Shown in pieces: positions 23,899 through 32,175 of a stretch of 38,945 nucleotides of DNA (the stretch's first letter is position 1; every line of letters starts with the position of its first letter). The stretch is from contig CAJOHG010000014.1 in NCBI GenBank assembly GCA_905234395.1, positions 1 to 38,945 of the forward strand, in the 5' to 3' direction. The stretch is from an uncultured Selenomonadaceae bacterium (GTDB lineage Bacteria; Bacillota; Negativicutes; Selenomonadales; Selenomonadaceae). Position numbers and translations under genes: made by a program. The notes under the pieces were generated by a model. That model did not search any database and was not told where the DNA came from. It was given only the letters and a program-made list of their open reading frames with translations.

Positions 23899-25457
23899 AA
23901 AAATTTTTTCCCGTCGCCGCAATTTTAATCTTTGTCGCAGGAGTTTTCGCACCGTTAAGTTCGCTGTTCATGAGAATCACGCCCGAAAGTTTTGCGCAAG
24001 TGATGAGCTCGCCGCAATTTTCAAACGCGCTGTGGAATTCAATTTCGACCGGCTTAATCGCAACGATAATCGCGCTGACTTTGGCATTAACGGCGGCATG
24101 GAGTTTGGAGCGCACGGCGATTCGCGGCAAAAATTTTTTCACGGTGATTTTCGGCGTGCCAATGCTCATTCCGTCAATCTCGCACTCGTTCGGACTCGTC
24201 GCACTCTTCGGCGCAAACGGTTGGCTCACGAATCTTTTTGCACTCGACGTGAACATTTACGGCGCGATTGGAATTGTTGCCGGCTCGGTGATGTACGCGT
24301 TCCCCGTAGCGTTTTTCATCTTCATGAGCGTTTTGCATTGCGAAGACGGTGCGCCATACCTTGCCGCAAAAGTTCTCGGTGTCCCGCGCAGTCGACAATT
24401 TCTCGATTTAACGTTGCCATACCTCAAGCGCACGATTATCTCGACGTTCTTCGCGATATTTTCAATGATTGTCACCGATTACGGCGTCCCGCTGATGATT
24501 GGCGGCAAGACGTTGACGTTGTCGGTGCTGATGTACAACAAAGCCGTCGCGATGATGGATTATTCAACGGGCAGCGTGCTCGGCATGATTCTGATCGTTC
24601 CCGCGCTGATTGCCTTCCTTGCCGACGTGCTCAATCCTGCGCCGAAACAAAACGACTTCGCGAAAAATATTCGGCTTGCAGAAAAAAAATCGGGCGCGGA
24701 CAAAATTATCCTCGCCTTCTGCGTGATTTTGAGTTTGCTGATTGTCGCACCGATTGCAACGTTTTGCGTGATGACTTTCGCGGCGAAATATCCGTTCGAT
24801 ATGAGTTTCACGCTCTATCACGTCATGCGAACGATTCATCGCGGAGCACTCGATAATTGGCTGAACTCGCTGATAATCGCTTTGGTGTCGTCAATCGTCG
24901 GAACAAGCTTTTCATTCGCGCTGGCATATTTTTCGACGCGTGCAAACGGTCTCGCGGCAAAAATTATTCATCTGCTGTCGATTCTGCCAATGACAATTCC
25001 GGGCATCGCGCTCGGTCTCGGCTACGTGATTTTCTTCCACGACGCGTCGATTTACGGCACGCTGATGATTTTGGCGGCAGTCAACGTCATGCATTTTTTC
25101 TCGTCGCCGTATCTGATGATGCGCAACACGTTGGAAAAAATTTCCGCGAACGTCGAGGCAGTCGGCAAAGTTTTGGGTGTCCCGCGCAGATTCATAATCC
25201 GCGACGTTATCTTGCCGAAAGTCCGATTCACTTTGTGCGAAATGTTTGCATATTTTTTCGTCAACGCAATGATGACAATTTCCGCCGTGAGTTATTTGGC
25301 ACCGCCCGCGCCGAAGCCTCTCGCGCTGATGATAACGCAATTCGAGGCGCAACGTTTAATGGAAAGTGCGGCGGCAGTCTCAATCTTGATCTTGCTGACA
25401 AATTTGGCGTTGAAAATTTTTATGACGCGCCTGCAAAAAAAATTAATCGCCCGATGA
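23895..25457 (+). CDS. ABC transporter permease, two fused membrane domains
   Basis: The 520-aa permease contains two BPD_transp_1 halves of about six helices each, as in FbpB/AfuB and PhnU/PhnV fusions. The ATPase-contacting EAA loops are visible in each half: APYLAAKVLGVPRSRQF near residue 155 and NVEAVGKVLGVPRRFII near residue 425. It would form the inner-membrane channel for the ligand delivered by the lipoprotein at 22166. ATGA overlap with the ATPase gene. An intrinsic terminator closes the operon. Confidence 0.92.
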   Translation: MKKFFPVAAILIFVAGVFAPLSSLFMRITPESFAQVMSSPQFSNALWNSISTGLIATIIALTLALTAAWSLERTAIRGKNFFTVIFGVPMLIPSISHSFGLVALFGANGWLTNLFALDVNIYGAIGIVAGSVMYAFPVAFFIFMSVLHCEDGAPYLAAKVLGVPRSRQFLDLTLPYLKRTIISTFFAIFSMIVTDYGVPLMIGGKTLTLSVLMYNKAVAMMDYSTGSVLGMILIVPALIAFLADVLNPAPKQNDFAKNIRLAEKKSGADKIILAFCVILSLLIVAPIATFCVMTFAAKYPFDMSFTLYHVMRTIHRGALDNWLNSLIIALVSSIVGTSFSFALAYFSTRANGLAAKIIHLLSILPMTIPGIALGLGYVIFFHDASIYGTLMILAAVNVMHFFSSPYLMMRNTLEKISANVEAVGKVLGVPRRFIIRDVILPKVRFTLCEMFAYFFVNAMMTISAVSYLAPPAPKPLALMITQFEAQRLMESAAAVSILILLTNLALKIFMTRLQKKLIAR

Positions 25458-25478
25458 AAGTCGAGCGATTTTTTTTTT
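25445..25478 (+). terminator. Intrinsic terminator of the ABC transporter operon
   Basis: AATCGC (25445-25450) pairs with GCGATT (25465-25470), with an inner CG/CG pair. A run of T residues follows immediately. The stem starts inside the last codons of the permease gene. Confidence 0.85.
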
Positions 25479-25533
25479 AGAGCGTGTCGGTAAATTGCAT
25501 TTAGCGTGTAATGTTTTCTTGTGATTATAGGAT

Positions 25534-25640
25534 CTACTTTTTCTTTGCTGCGCCCAAAGAAAAAGTAGCAAAAAGAAAGGGCGTAAGTCCGGCACGGTGC
25601 AATCCTGCACCTAACGCCGGCGGCGCGCGTCCATGCGCAC
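25534..25640. repeat. Composite palindromic element
   Basis: A perfect 14-bp inverted repeat CTACTTTTTCTTTG/CAAAGAAAAAGTAG (25534-25547 and 25555-25568, 7-nt loop) is followed by a GC-rich nested hairpin. In the latter CCGGC (25589) pairs with GCCGG (25616), and inside it GGTGCA (25596-25601) pairs with TGCACC (25606-25611). A further GC-rich stretch runs to about 25640. The base composition changes abruptly from its surroundings. It resembles dispersed palindromic repeats of other bacteria; I found no frame or promoter in it. It occupies most of the 220-bp gap between two convergent operons. Confidence 0.7.
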
Positions 25641-25680
25641 CGGGTTTCAGCTCCATTCAACGAGAATTTATCAACAGCAT

Positions 25681-26466
25681 TTAGAAGTCGTAGCGCATTC
25701 CGACGAACGCACCGTTCAAAGTGAAGTAGCCCAAATCTCCGCCGCGATGAAATTTGAAATGGATTCTTCGCCAGCCCGCGCTTATCGAAAAATTTTTCTG
25801 CGGAAAATATTTTATGCCCGATTCAAAGTCCGTGAGGTGAACGCGTTTACCCAGCGTCATGCCGGAAAATTGCGTGTAGATGTCAAGGCGCGGACGAATT
25901 CGGACGCAGAGACTTGCTCCGACACTCGGCAGGACAGCGAAAAAATTTTCCGTCGCGACAAAATTTCCGTTGCGTGCGGTGCCGTGCCAATCGACGGCGT
26001 TCAATGCGACGTGCCAAGCAAGTTCCGTGCCCATCAACGAGAAAATTTTTTTGTCGACCTTCAGCCGCGCGAAATGCAAATCACTGCGAGAATCAAGCTT
26101 GCCGCTGAAATTTTGTCCGCCGAAATTCAAATTGCCGTCAACGGAACTTTTGCCCGCGCCGTGAAGATGAATCCAATCCAACGAAAAATTTTTGTAGCGC
26201 AACAAAATTTCGGGAGCCTCGCCGCGCGTGATATTCAAATCGTCGCGCAAATCGACACGTCCGCCGTTAAATCTGAAGTCCGCCGATTTAATATGCGCAT
26301 TCAAATTCGGCGCGAAAATCCTCGTCTCGATGCTCCAATCAAAATTTTTCTGCTTAACGCTCGCGACACCGTCATTGACTTCTTGCGAAACTTCTTGCGC
26401 CGTTGCCGAAGTCGTGAGCATGAGCGGAATTATCGCCGCGAAAATTTTAACGGAAAGATTTGTCAT
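25681..26466 (-). CDS. Outer-membrane beta-barrel-like protein
   Basis: The 261-aa protein has a signal peptide (VKIFAAIIPLMLTTSATAQ) and no membrane helix afterwards. Alternating hydrophobic strands rich in Gly and aromatics follow, for example FSLDWIHLHGAGKSSVDG, SISAGWRRIHFKFH and FVGMRYDF. The C-terminal Phe is the usual beta-barrel assembly signal. I do not recognise a named family. An outer-membrane protein here supports a diderm host. Its 5' end overlaps the preceding gene by 20 bp, so the two envelope proteins are co-translated. Confidence 0.7.
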   Translation of the reverse strand: MTNLSVKIFAAIIPLMLTTSATAQEVSQEVNDGVASVKQKNFDWSIETRIFAPNLNAHIKSADFRFNGGRVDLRDDLNITRGEAPEILLRYKNFSLDWIHLHGAGKSSVDGNLNFGGQNFSGKLDSRSDLHFARLKVDKKIFSLMGTELAWHVALNAVDWHGTARNGNFVATENFFAVLPSVGASLCVRIRPRLDIYTQFSGMTLGKRVHLTDFESGIKYFPQKNFSISAGWRRIHFKFHRGGDLGYFTLNGAFVGMRYDF

Positions 26467-27283
26467 TCTTGCCCTTGATGATGACTTTGTCGACGTATTT
26501 GTTCACGCGTTGACTGATTCGCTTCGCAGCGTTCTCGACCGATTCAATGTAAGCCTGTTCCCATTCGTTTGCGTAACCGTCGTCGGGCTTGCGATGTTTA
26601 ACAGCTTGCCCGATGAAATTTTCCTGCCAAAGAATTTCGCCGCTTTCAACGCTGATAAATTTCATGTTGACGACCGTATTGAGCGCGGTGCGTTTCGTCT
26701 GAATGAATCCGCCCAAACTGATTGCCGTGCCGACACGCCGCAAAGTTTTGTCGCGATCTTTATTGCCGCCGCTGCCGCCGAATGAAAGTCCGCTGCCGAT
26801 AACGTCCGCGATTGTGCCGATTGTGTGATCCTCAACCTTCGACGTGCCGAGCGCGAGAATTTCACAGCGAATGACGTATTTCGCGCCGAGAGCTTGATAG
26901 CCGCTCTGATCGAAGTCTTTGAGATTTTTATCGGGCTTGAGCAATTCTGCCGCGTCGAAAACAAAAAGTTCGCCGATATTCTGCGCGGGCGTGGGAGCGT
27001 CTGCAGGTCTGTCCTCGTCGAGAATCAAACCGTCCGGCAAATCGTTGTTGTAATCTGCGACTTTCGTGCCGACGATGTTCAAAAGATTTTTCGCGGGAAG
27101 TTTGTCGTTCAAAAAAATTTCAAGGTGCTGACCTGTCGGCAAATCTTTGTATCGAGAGCTGTTTGAAATTTCGACGGCAACTTTGATTCGGTCGCTTTCG
27201 GGCAAACCGTTGTCCTTGGCAGATGTCGTGCCCGTCATGCACAAAAGAATTGCCAGGCAGATAAAAAAAATTTTTCGCGCCAT
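26447..27283 (-). CDS. Exported CsgG-like protein
   Basis: The 278-aa protein has a signal peptide (MARKIFFICLAILLCMTGTT, SAKD). After it comes a fold resembling CsgG/LpoB-type proteins: RIKVAVEISNSSRYKDLP, YQALGAKYVIRCEILALG and NTVVNMKFISVESGEILWQE, with a Gly/Ser-rich stretch (GSGLSFGGSGGN). No lipobox is seen, so it is probably periplasmic. The true start is the ATG at 27281-27283 with GGAGG 12 nt upstream; the frame upstream of it lacks a signal. It is translationally coupled to the barrel protein, and a common envelope task is likely. The CsgG link is tentative. Confidence 0.65.
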   Translation of the reverse strand: MARKIFFICLAILLCMTGTTSAKDNGLPESDRIKVAVEISNSSRYKDLPTGQHLEIFLNDKLPAKNLLNIVGTKVADYNNDLPDGLILDEDRPADAPTPAQNIGELFVFDAAELLKPDKNLKDFDQSGYQALGAKYVIRCEILALGTSKVEDHTIGTIADVIGSGLSFGGSGGNKDRDKTLRRVGTAISLGGFIQTKRTALNTVVNMKFISVESGEILWQENFIGQAVKHRKPDDGYANEWEQAYIESVENAAKRISQRVNKYVDKVIIKGKNDKSFR

Positions 27284-27314
27284 AAGTATCACTCGCCTCC
27301 GTTTTTTTATGCGA

Positions 27315-28283
27315 TTATACAACAGGCGCGGCTTTCCTACATGAAATTACATTGGCGAAGTCAGCAGAAATTTTTTCGAGATAATCGCGGCGTTTCAAAG
27401 TTTCGAGCCACTCAACGGGAATTGATTCGACGCCGTAAATAATTCCCGCCAATCCGCCCGCAACTGCTCCGACCGTGTCCGTGTCCTCGCCGAGATTGAC
27501 AGCTTTGAGCGCGAGAGTTTTATAATCGCCGGTGTTTAGCAGACAATACAAAGCCGCTTCCAACGTGTCGACGACGTAGCCGGAGGCGGAAATATTTTCT
27601 TCGGGCAATGCGGCAAAATTTTCATCGCAAAGCCGGGAAAAATGTTTGAACGCGTCGTTGTCGCCGTAAAATTTTTTCGCGTCGTCAATGCCGATTCGGA
27701 AGGCGTCAACGAGATTTTTTCCGTTCAAAATCTGCGCGGCTATCAACGAGTAAATTCCGCAAGCGATTTGGCTGATGATGTGCCCGTGAGTGAGTGCGCC
27801 GAATTCGTGAATGATTTTAAGTTCGTCGCCGCCGATTTTGCCGCGCGTGCCGAAAAGATACAACGTCGCGGGCAGAATTCGCATCAAGGAGCCGTTGCCA
27901 TTAGAATTTTTTTCGGTCGCACCGCATTTAGTCGGAGGCAACAATCTGCGCGAAAACCTCAAGATAGCGGAACGAGTTGTGTTGCCAACGTCAAAACGGT
28001 TGCCGTTCGCTGTGAAGTCGCCGCGCTCATACCAACGCAAAAAATTTTCCATGATGTCCGCGCAGTCGATTTTTCCGCGCCGAATGATGCTGTCCATTGC
28101 CGCAACGGTCAAGCTTGTGTCGTCAGACCACGTGCCCGCCGGTTGTCCCCAAGAGCCTCCGCTTCGCATGTTAATAACGGGATTTTCCTGCAAACTCCTG
28201 CGCGAATCAAATTCGACAGGCACGCCCAATGCGTCACCGACCGCCAAACCTAAAAGCATGTTCCCAACAATTTTCGCGTCCAT
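27315..28283 (-). CDS. ADP-ribosylglycohydrolase family protein
   Basis: The product has the DraG/ARH fold signatures: LLGLAVGDALGVPVEF at the N-terminus, GTWSDDTSLTVA with the metal-binding acidic pair, and NLGEDTDTVGAVAGGLAG with the second metal site. It would remove ADP-ribose from proteins or small molecules using two Mg ions. The start is the ATG 28281-28283, preceded by AAAGG. It is the last gene of the minus-strand run that begins at 33114, but whether it belongs to that pathway is unclear. No ADP-ribosyltransferase is visible in the window. Confidence 0.88.
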   Translation of the reverse strand: MDAKIVGNMLLGLAVGDALGVPVEFDSRRSLQENPVINMRSGGSWGQPAGTWSDDTSLTVAAMDSIIRRGKIDCADIMENFLRWYERGDFTANGNRFDVGNTTRSAILRFSRRLLPPTKCGATEKNSNGNGSLMRILPATLYLFGTRGKIGGDELKIIHEFGALTHGHIISQIACGIYSLIAAQILNGKNLVDAFRIGIDDAKKFYGDNDAFKHFSRLCDENFAALPEENISASGYVVDTLEAALYCLLNTGDYKTLALKAVNLGEDTDTVGAVAGGLAGIIYGVESIPVEWLETLKRRDYLEKISADFANVISCRKAAPVV

Positions 28284-28358
28284 TAAGTCACGACCTTTCA
28301 AAAAAATTTTACCGCCCACAAAAGTTGAAGGCGGCACTTTTAATTGATGACGAAATAT

Positions 28359-29849
28359 TTAATGCGCGCTATGATGAATCCAAATCGTCTTCAAATCGCT
28401 GTACTCGTCGAAAGAATAAATCGACTTGTCTTTGCCCAGCCCCGATTCTTTGACGCCGCCGAATGGTGCGCTGTTGTCATCGTTGCCGTAGCTGTTCACG
28501 TGAACGAGACCGACTTCCAAATTTTTTGCGACGTGAAAAGCCTCGTCAAAATCATTTGTCCAAACTGCACCCGCCAAACCGTAATTGGAATCGTTGGCAA
28601 GCGTCAAAGCCTCCGCCGTGGAATTGACAGTCAGCACCACGACGACCGGGCCAAAAATTTCTTCCGTGACGACGCGCGAATTTGCCGCGATATTGCTGAT
28701 GATTGTCGGTTGAACGCAGGCGGCTTTCTCCGAATGCTTTTTCCGTCCGACAGCTTGATACACTTCGGCACCTTCGGACTTTGCCAACGCGATATAGTTT
28801 TGAATTTTTTGATACTGCTCGACGCTCACGACGCAACCGACGTTGTTTTCAGTGTCGAAAGGATCGCCGGGCACATAACGTTCGCACTCCGTCCGCAAGC
28901 AATTCATGAATTCGTCAAACTTAGTCTTGTCTATAATCACGCGTGACGGCGCGGAACAAATTTGCCCTTGATTGTAAAACATATTGTCCGCCAAAACTTT
29001 TGCCGCCTCGCCGACGTTGTTGCAGTTCGCGGTCACAATGTAGGCACCTTTGCCGCCGCATTCCAACGCGACTTTCTTCATGTTGGACTGTCCCGCATAC
29101 GTCAAAATTTTCTTGCCCGTGTCACTTGAGCCGGTGAAAAAAATTCCTCTCACGTCGCGGTGCAGTGCCAAAGCTTTTCCGACAATTTCACCGTAACCCG
29201 TCACCACGTTAAACACTCCGTCGGGAATTCCTGCCTCGGACGTTAATGCCGCCAATTTCAACAGCGACAACGACGCTTGCTCGGCGGGCTTCATGACGAT
29301 TGAATTGCCCATCAAAAGTGCCGGCGCAAATTTCCACGCATCGACGACCAAAGGATCATTCCACGGCGTAATTGCTCCGACTACTCCCAACGGTACCCGT
29401 GTTATCAGCCCGAAGTCTTTTCCGCGCGGCGGAATCATTTTGTCGTAATATTTGTCGACAGCCTCGGCAAAATAGCGAACGACCTCAACAGCTTTCGGAA
29501 TTGAATCGTGCAGATAATTTTGATACGAGCGACCCGTCTCGAAGGTGTCAAGCAACGCAAGTTCTTCGATATTTTCTTCCATCAGAGCCGCCAACTTCAA
29601 CATGACAGATTTTTTTTCGGCGGGCGATTTATCAGCCCAAACTCCCGAAAAGTAAGCTCTCTTCGCCGCGTCAACAGCCCTGTCAACATCCACCGCATCG
29701 CATTCGGCAATGTTGTCGATAATCGTGCCGTCAATGGAAGAAATTTTTTGCATAACCTTGCCGCTCACGGCGTCCACAAATTTTCCGTCGATATAGGCGC
29801 GCTTTTCAATATTTAATGCTTTAAGATTCTCTCGGACATTCATTTTCAC
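28359..29849 (-). CDS. Aldehyde dehydrogenase (PuuC/BetB-like)
   Basis: The 496-aa NAD(P)-dependent enzyme oxidises an aldehyde to a carboxylate. Motifs are VVGAITPWNDPLV, MKPAEQASLS, FFTGSSDTGKKI, the general base in LECGGKG and the nucleophile in GQICSAPSRV, then EEIFGPVVVV and APFGGVKESG. The closest subgroups are gamma-aminobutyraldehyde and betaine-aldehyde dehydrogenases. GTG 29849 lies 6 nt after AAGGAG; ATG 29843 is an alternative. It sits 9 bp after the radical SAM gene, so an aldehyde intermediate in the same pathway is a reasonable guess. Confidence 0.9.
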   Translation of the reverse strand: MKMNVRENLKALNIEKRAYIDGKFVDAVSGKVMQKISSIDGTIIDNIAECDAVDVDRAVDAAKRAYFSGVWADKSPAEKKSVMLKLAALMEENIEELALLDTFETGRSYQNYLHDSIPKAVEVVRYFAEAVDKYYDKMIPPRGKDFGLITRVPLGVVGAITPWNDPLVVDAWKFAPALLMGNSIVMKPAEQASLSLLKLAALTSEAGIPDGVFNVVTGYGEIVGKALALHRDVRGIFFTGSSDTGKKILTYAGQSNMKKVALECGGKGAYIVTANCNNVGEAAKVLADNMFYNQGQICSAPSRVIIDKTKFDEFMNCLRTECERYVPGDPFDTENNVGCVVSVEQYQKIQNYIALAKSEGAEVYQAVGRKKHSEKAACVQPTIISNIAANSRVVTEEIFGPVVVVLTVNSTAEALTLANDSNYGLAGAVWTNDFDEAFHVAKNLEVGLVHVNSYGNDDNSAPFGGVKESGLGKDKSIYSFDEYSDLKTIWIHHSAH

Positions 29850-29858
29850 ATCGGCTCC

Positions 29859-30974
29859 TTATATAAAACGATCGAATTCGGCAACAGTTTCAATCTTGCT
29901 CCGCTCGGTATTCATCAACTGAATAATCGTCTTATTCGTGTCGTTGCGAAGGCAATGCAATTCGCACTTTTTTATCGGGTCAAGTTGTTGCATCACCGAT
30001 TTTCGACGCTCGCTTTGCCAAATACTTTGAATCGAATCTGCTTTGGCATCGCCGATACAAAAATTTTTCTGCCCGCGCCAATAAGGACAAACATACACGC
30101 CCGAAGGACAAATCAACGTGCGAAGATAAGCGGCAGGGCAAAAGCGATAATCTTTTTCCTGCGCGGACTTCACGCCGTCAAGAGAATCGCGCAGATTGAT
30201 TGCGGTCACGATTTGAAAATCGTCGGATTCAAGCTCGGTCAATCTGCTTATCTCAAATTTTGCCTCGCGCATACGTTCTTCGGAATGTCGAACAAGAGTA
30301 TGATTTATGCCCCCCCCCCCGAAGTTATAACTTGGTTTTATTTCAATGTAGTCGCAACCGATGTCTTTGGCAAGTCGCGCGGCGTCATAAATCTCGGCGA
30401 TATTTGAAGTGATTCCGAAACCGTCAGCCTCCGTGCGAATCAGAAAAGAATATCCCAACTTTCCGCGCTTGACTTTTGCCAAACGTCTCATTGCGGAAAC
30501 AACGTCATTAAATGCAGAATGACCGTCTTTTGTCGGACGCAATTTCCCGAACGTTTCGGAAGTCGCCGAATCCATTGAAACGCGCGTCCATGCGGCATAG
30601 GTTGCGATCTCGTCAAGAAATTTCGGAATAAAGTAACCGTTGGTCGTTATGCCGACGCTGATGTCGTGCGTCCCGAAAAATTTAATCAGCTCGCCGACAA
30701 CGGGATGTGCCAAAGGTTCGCCGCCGCCAATCAGAATGACTGCCTTAACGCCGAATTCGTAAAGCTCCCGTGCCAAAGTCATAAGCCGTTCACGAGAAAA
30801 GGAAGTTTTGTTGCGAACCAGATCCTCGCTTATACAACCGGGGCAGGCAAAGTTGCAAACCTCAGTTGTGTCCAATTCCACGACCAGCGGATTATTTTTC
30901 CACATGCCGTTTTGCAGGTGATCCAGAACAAAATTTTGGCGCAACTTTTTTACAATGTCCATCTTGTGCGGCAA
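29859..30974 (-). CDS. Radical SAM protein with SPASM-type C-terminus
   Basis: The 371-aa protein has the cluster motif CNFACPGC (CxxxCxxC) near residue 37, LIGGGEPLAHP, ITTNGYF and VSMDSATSETF. The C-terminal Cys-rich stretch (FCPAAY, ICPSGVYVCPYWRG, NFCIGDA, KKCELHC) fits a SPASM/twitch domain that holds auxiliary iron-sulfur clusters. Such enzymes modify peptides, proteins or sugars. TTG start at 30974, 8 nt after GGAGG, with the ribosome binding site lying in the end of the ATP-grasp gene. An 11-bp G tract (minus strand) encodes part of FGGGGINH near residue 220. Slippage there would switch the gene off. Confidence 0.9.
   Translation of the reverse strand: MPHKMDIVKKLRQNFVLDHLQNGMWKNNPLVVELDTTEVCNFACPGCISEDLVRNKTSFSRERLMTLARELYEFGVKAVILIGGGEPLAHPVVGELIKFFGTHDISVGITTNGYFIPKFLDEIATYAAWTRVSMDSATSETFGKLRPTKDGHSAFNDVVSAMRRLAKVKRGKLGYSFLIRTEADGFGITSNIAEIYDAARLAKDIGCDYIEIKPSYNFGGGGINHTLVRHSEERMREAKFEISRLTELESDDFQIVTAINLRDSLDGVKSAQEKDYRFCPAAYLRTLICPSGVYVCPYWRGQKNFCIGDAKADSIQSIWQSERRKSVMQQLDPIKKCELHCLRNDTNKTIIQLMNTERSKIETVAEFDRFI
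30310..30320. repeat. 11-bp poly-C/poly-G tract inside the radical SAM gene
   Basis: Eleven consecutive C residues on the plus strand, read as G11 in the coding strand, encode four Gly codons minus one base. The current length keeps the gene in frame; a gain or loss of one base would truncate it after about 60% of its length. Confidence 0.9.
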
Positions 30975-30977
30975 AAT

Positions 30978-32174
30978 TCAAACCTCCTTGTCGGAATAAA
31001 TGACTTTCACCAAATCGGTGATTCTGTTTATCTTGTCGAGCATTTCGCGTTCGTCGGAAAATTTTAGGAAGAGAACGCCCAATTTGTCTTTCATGAAGTC
31101 GCTTATTATGTGTCCCGGCTTCCACCACGTGAAGGCGTCATAAACATTTTCGCGCAACTCGTCGGCAATGACAACGTCCTTGACCGTGCCGTTTCGCCGA
31201 CCCATTATGCAATGACGACCGCCAAAACGTTGCGGCTCGTGCATACGGAAGAAATCTTCTTCAAGCGGCAAAGAACATTCGGCGCGAACGATCATTTCAG
31301 CCCACGGAATATCGCGAGCATATTCAACGGGAACGGAATAAAAATCGCCCGAACATCTGCGCGTTATCTCGATAATGTAAGGCATGCCGCCGCTCAAAAT
31401 GTATTGCGCATGAAAGACTCCGTCGACGAGTTTCAATTCGTGCGCCAACTTTTCCATATCGGCAATCAAAATCTCCGCGTACTTGTCGATATCTTTGGCA
31501 GGTCCCGCCGAGGAAGATATCAGATAAGGATTTTTGTAAGTGTATTCGTTGTCGCTGAAGTGCGCGACGATTTTTTGATTAACAAGGAAAGTCGAGAAGC
31601 TGTGCAAAGTTCCCGACAAAAACGGCTCCACGACGACAACTCCGCATCTGCTCATGTTGAAGGCTTTTTTCAGCGCGGTGCTAATCTCATAAGAATTATC
31701 TGCCCGCGAAACGCCTTTGCCGCCCGTCAAATCCGTCGGTTTCACGATAACGGGATACGCAAAAGAATCCGCGTCGTTAAGTGCATCGTCGACAGAGGAA
31801 AAACTTTTTGCAAGCGGCGCGTGAATGTTGAATTTCGCGGTGATTTGTCGGAAAGTGTCTTTGTGGTGCAAAGCGCAAGTCGTCTCGAAAGAATCATGCC
31901 CGGGAAGATTCAATTTCTCGGCAACATAAGCGGCAGTGATTATCCCGAAGTCGTTGGCGCACGAACAGATCGCGGCGATGTTCAAATCCTTTGCGAGTTT
32001 GAGAATTGCCTCTTTGTCGGAAAAATCCGCGCGGCAATATTGGTCGGCGTAGGAATGACCGATCAATTCGGGAAGGTTTCCCGTCGTCACCACGTGAAAG
32101 CCCAACTTTTTGCCCGCCCGTATGAGCGGAATTTCCGAATGCCCTCCGTTTAAAATAAGCAAAACTTTTTTCAC
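30978..32174 (-). CDS. ATP-grasp ligase (carbamoyl-phosphate-synthase-like)
   Basis: The 398-aa protein reads KVLLILNGGHSEIPLIRAGK at the N-terminus (pre-ATP-grasp fold). VIVKPTDLTGGKGV is the ATP-binding lid, VVVEPFLSGTLHSFS follows, and IIEITRRCSGDF carries the metal-binding residues. It would join a carboxylate to an amine or thiol through an acyl phosphate. I prefer GTG 32172-32174, with GAGGTG upstream and one base after the previous stop, over the longer frame from 32204. Gene order with the radical SAM, aldehyde dehydrogenase and unknown 312-aa protein suggests a small-molecule or peptide-modifying pathway. It is not closely similar to the other ATP-grasp protein at 5580-7275. Confidence 0.88.
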   Translation of the reverse strand: MKKVLLILNGGHSEIPLIRAGKKLGFHVVTTGNLPELIGHSYADQYCRADFSDKEAILKLAKDLNIAAICSCANDFGIITAAYVAEKLNLPGHDSFETTCALHHKDTFRQITAKFNIHAPLAKSFSSVDDALNDADSFAYPVIVKPTDLTGGKGVSRADNSYEISTALKKAFNMSRCGVVVVEPFLSGTLHSFSTFLVNQKIVAHFSDNEYTYKNPYLISSSAGPAKDIDKYAEILIADMEKLAHELKLVDGVFHAQYILSGGMPYIIEITRRCSGDFYSVPVEYARDIPWAEMIVRAECSLPLEEDFFRMHEPQRFGGRHCIMGRRNGTVKDVVIADELRENVYDAFTWWKPGHIISDFMKDKLGVLFLKFSDEREMLDKINRITDLVKVIYSDKEV

Positions 32175-32175
32175 T

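Noticed and set aside
24032..24856. 274-aa frame within the permease gene
   Set aside because: It is rich in Arg and Asp and out of frame to a clear permease; a shadow.
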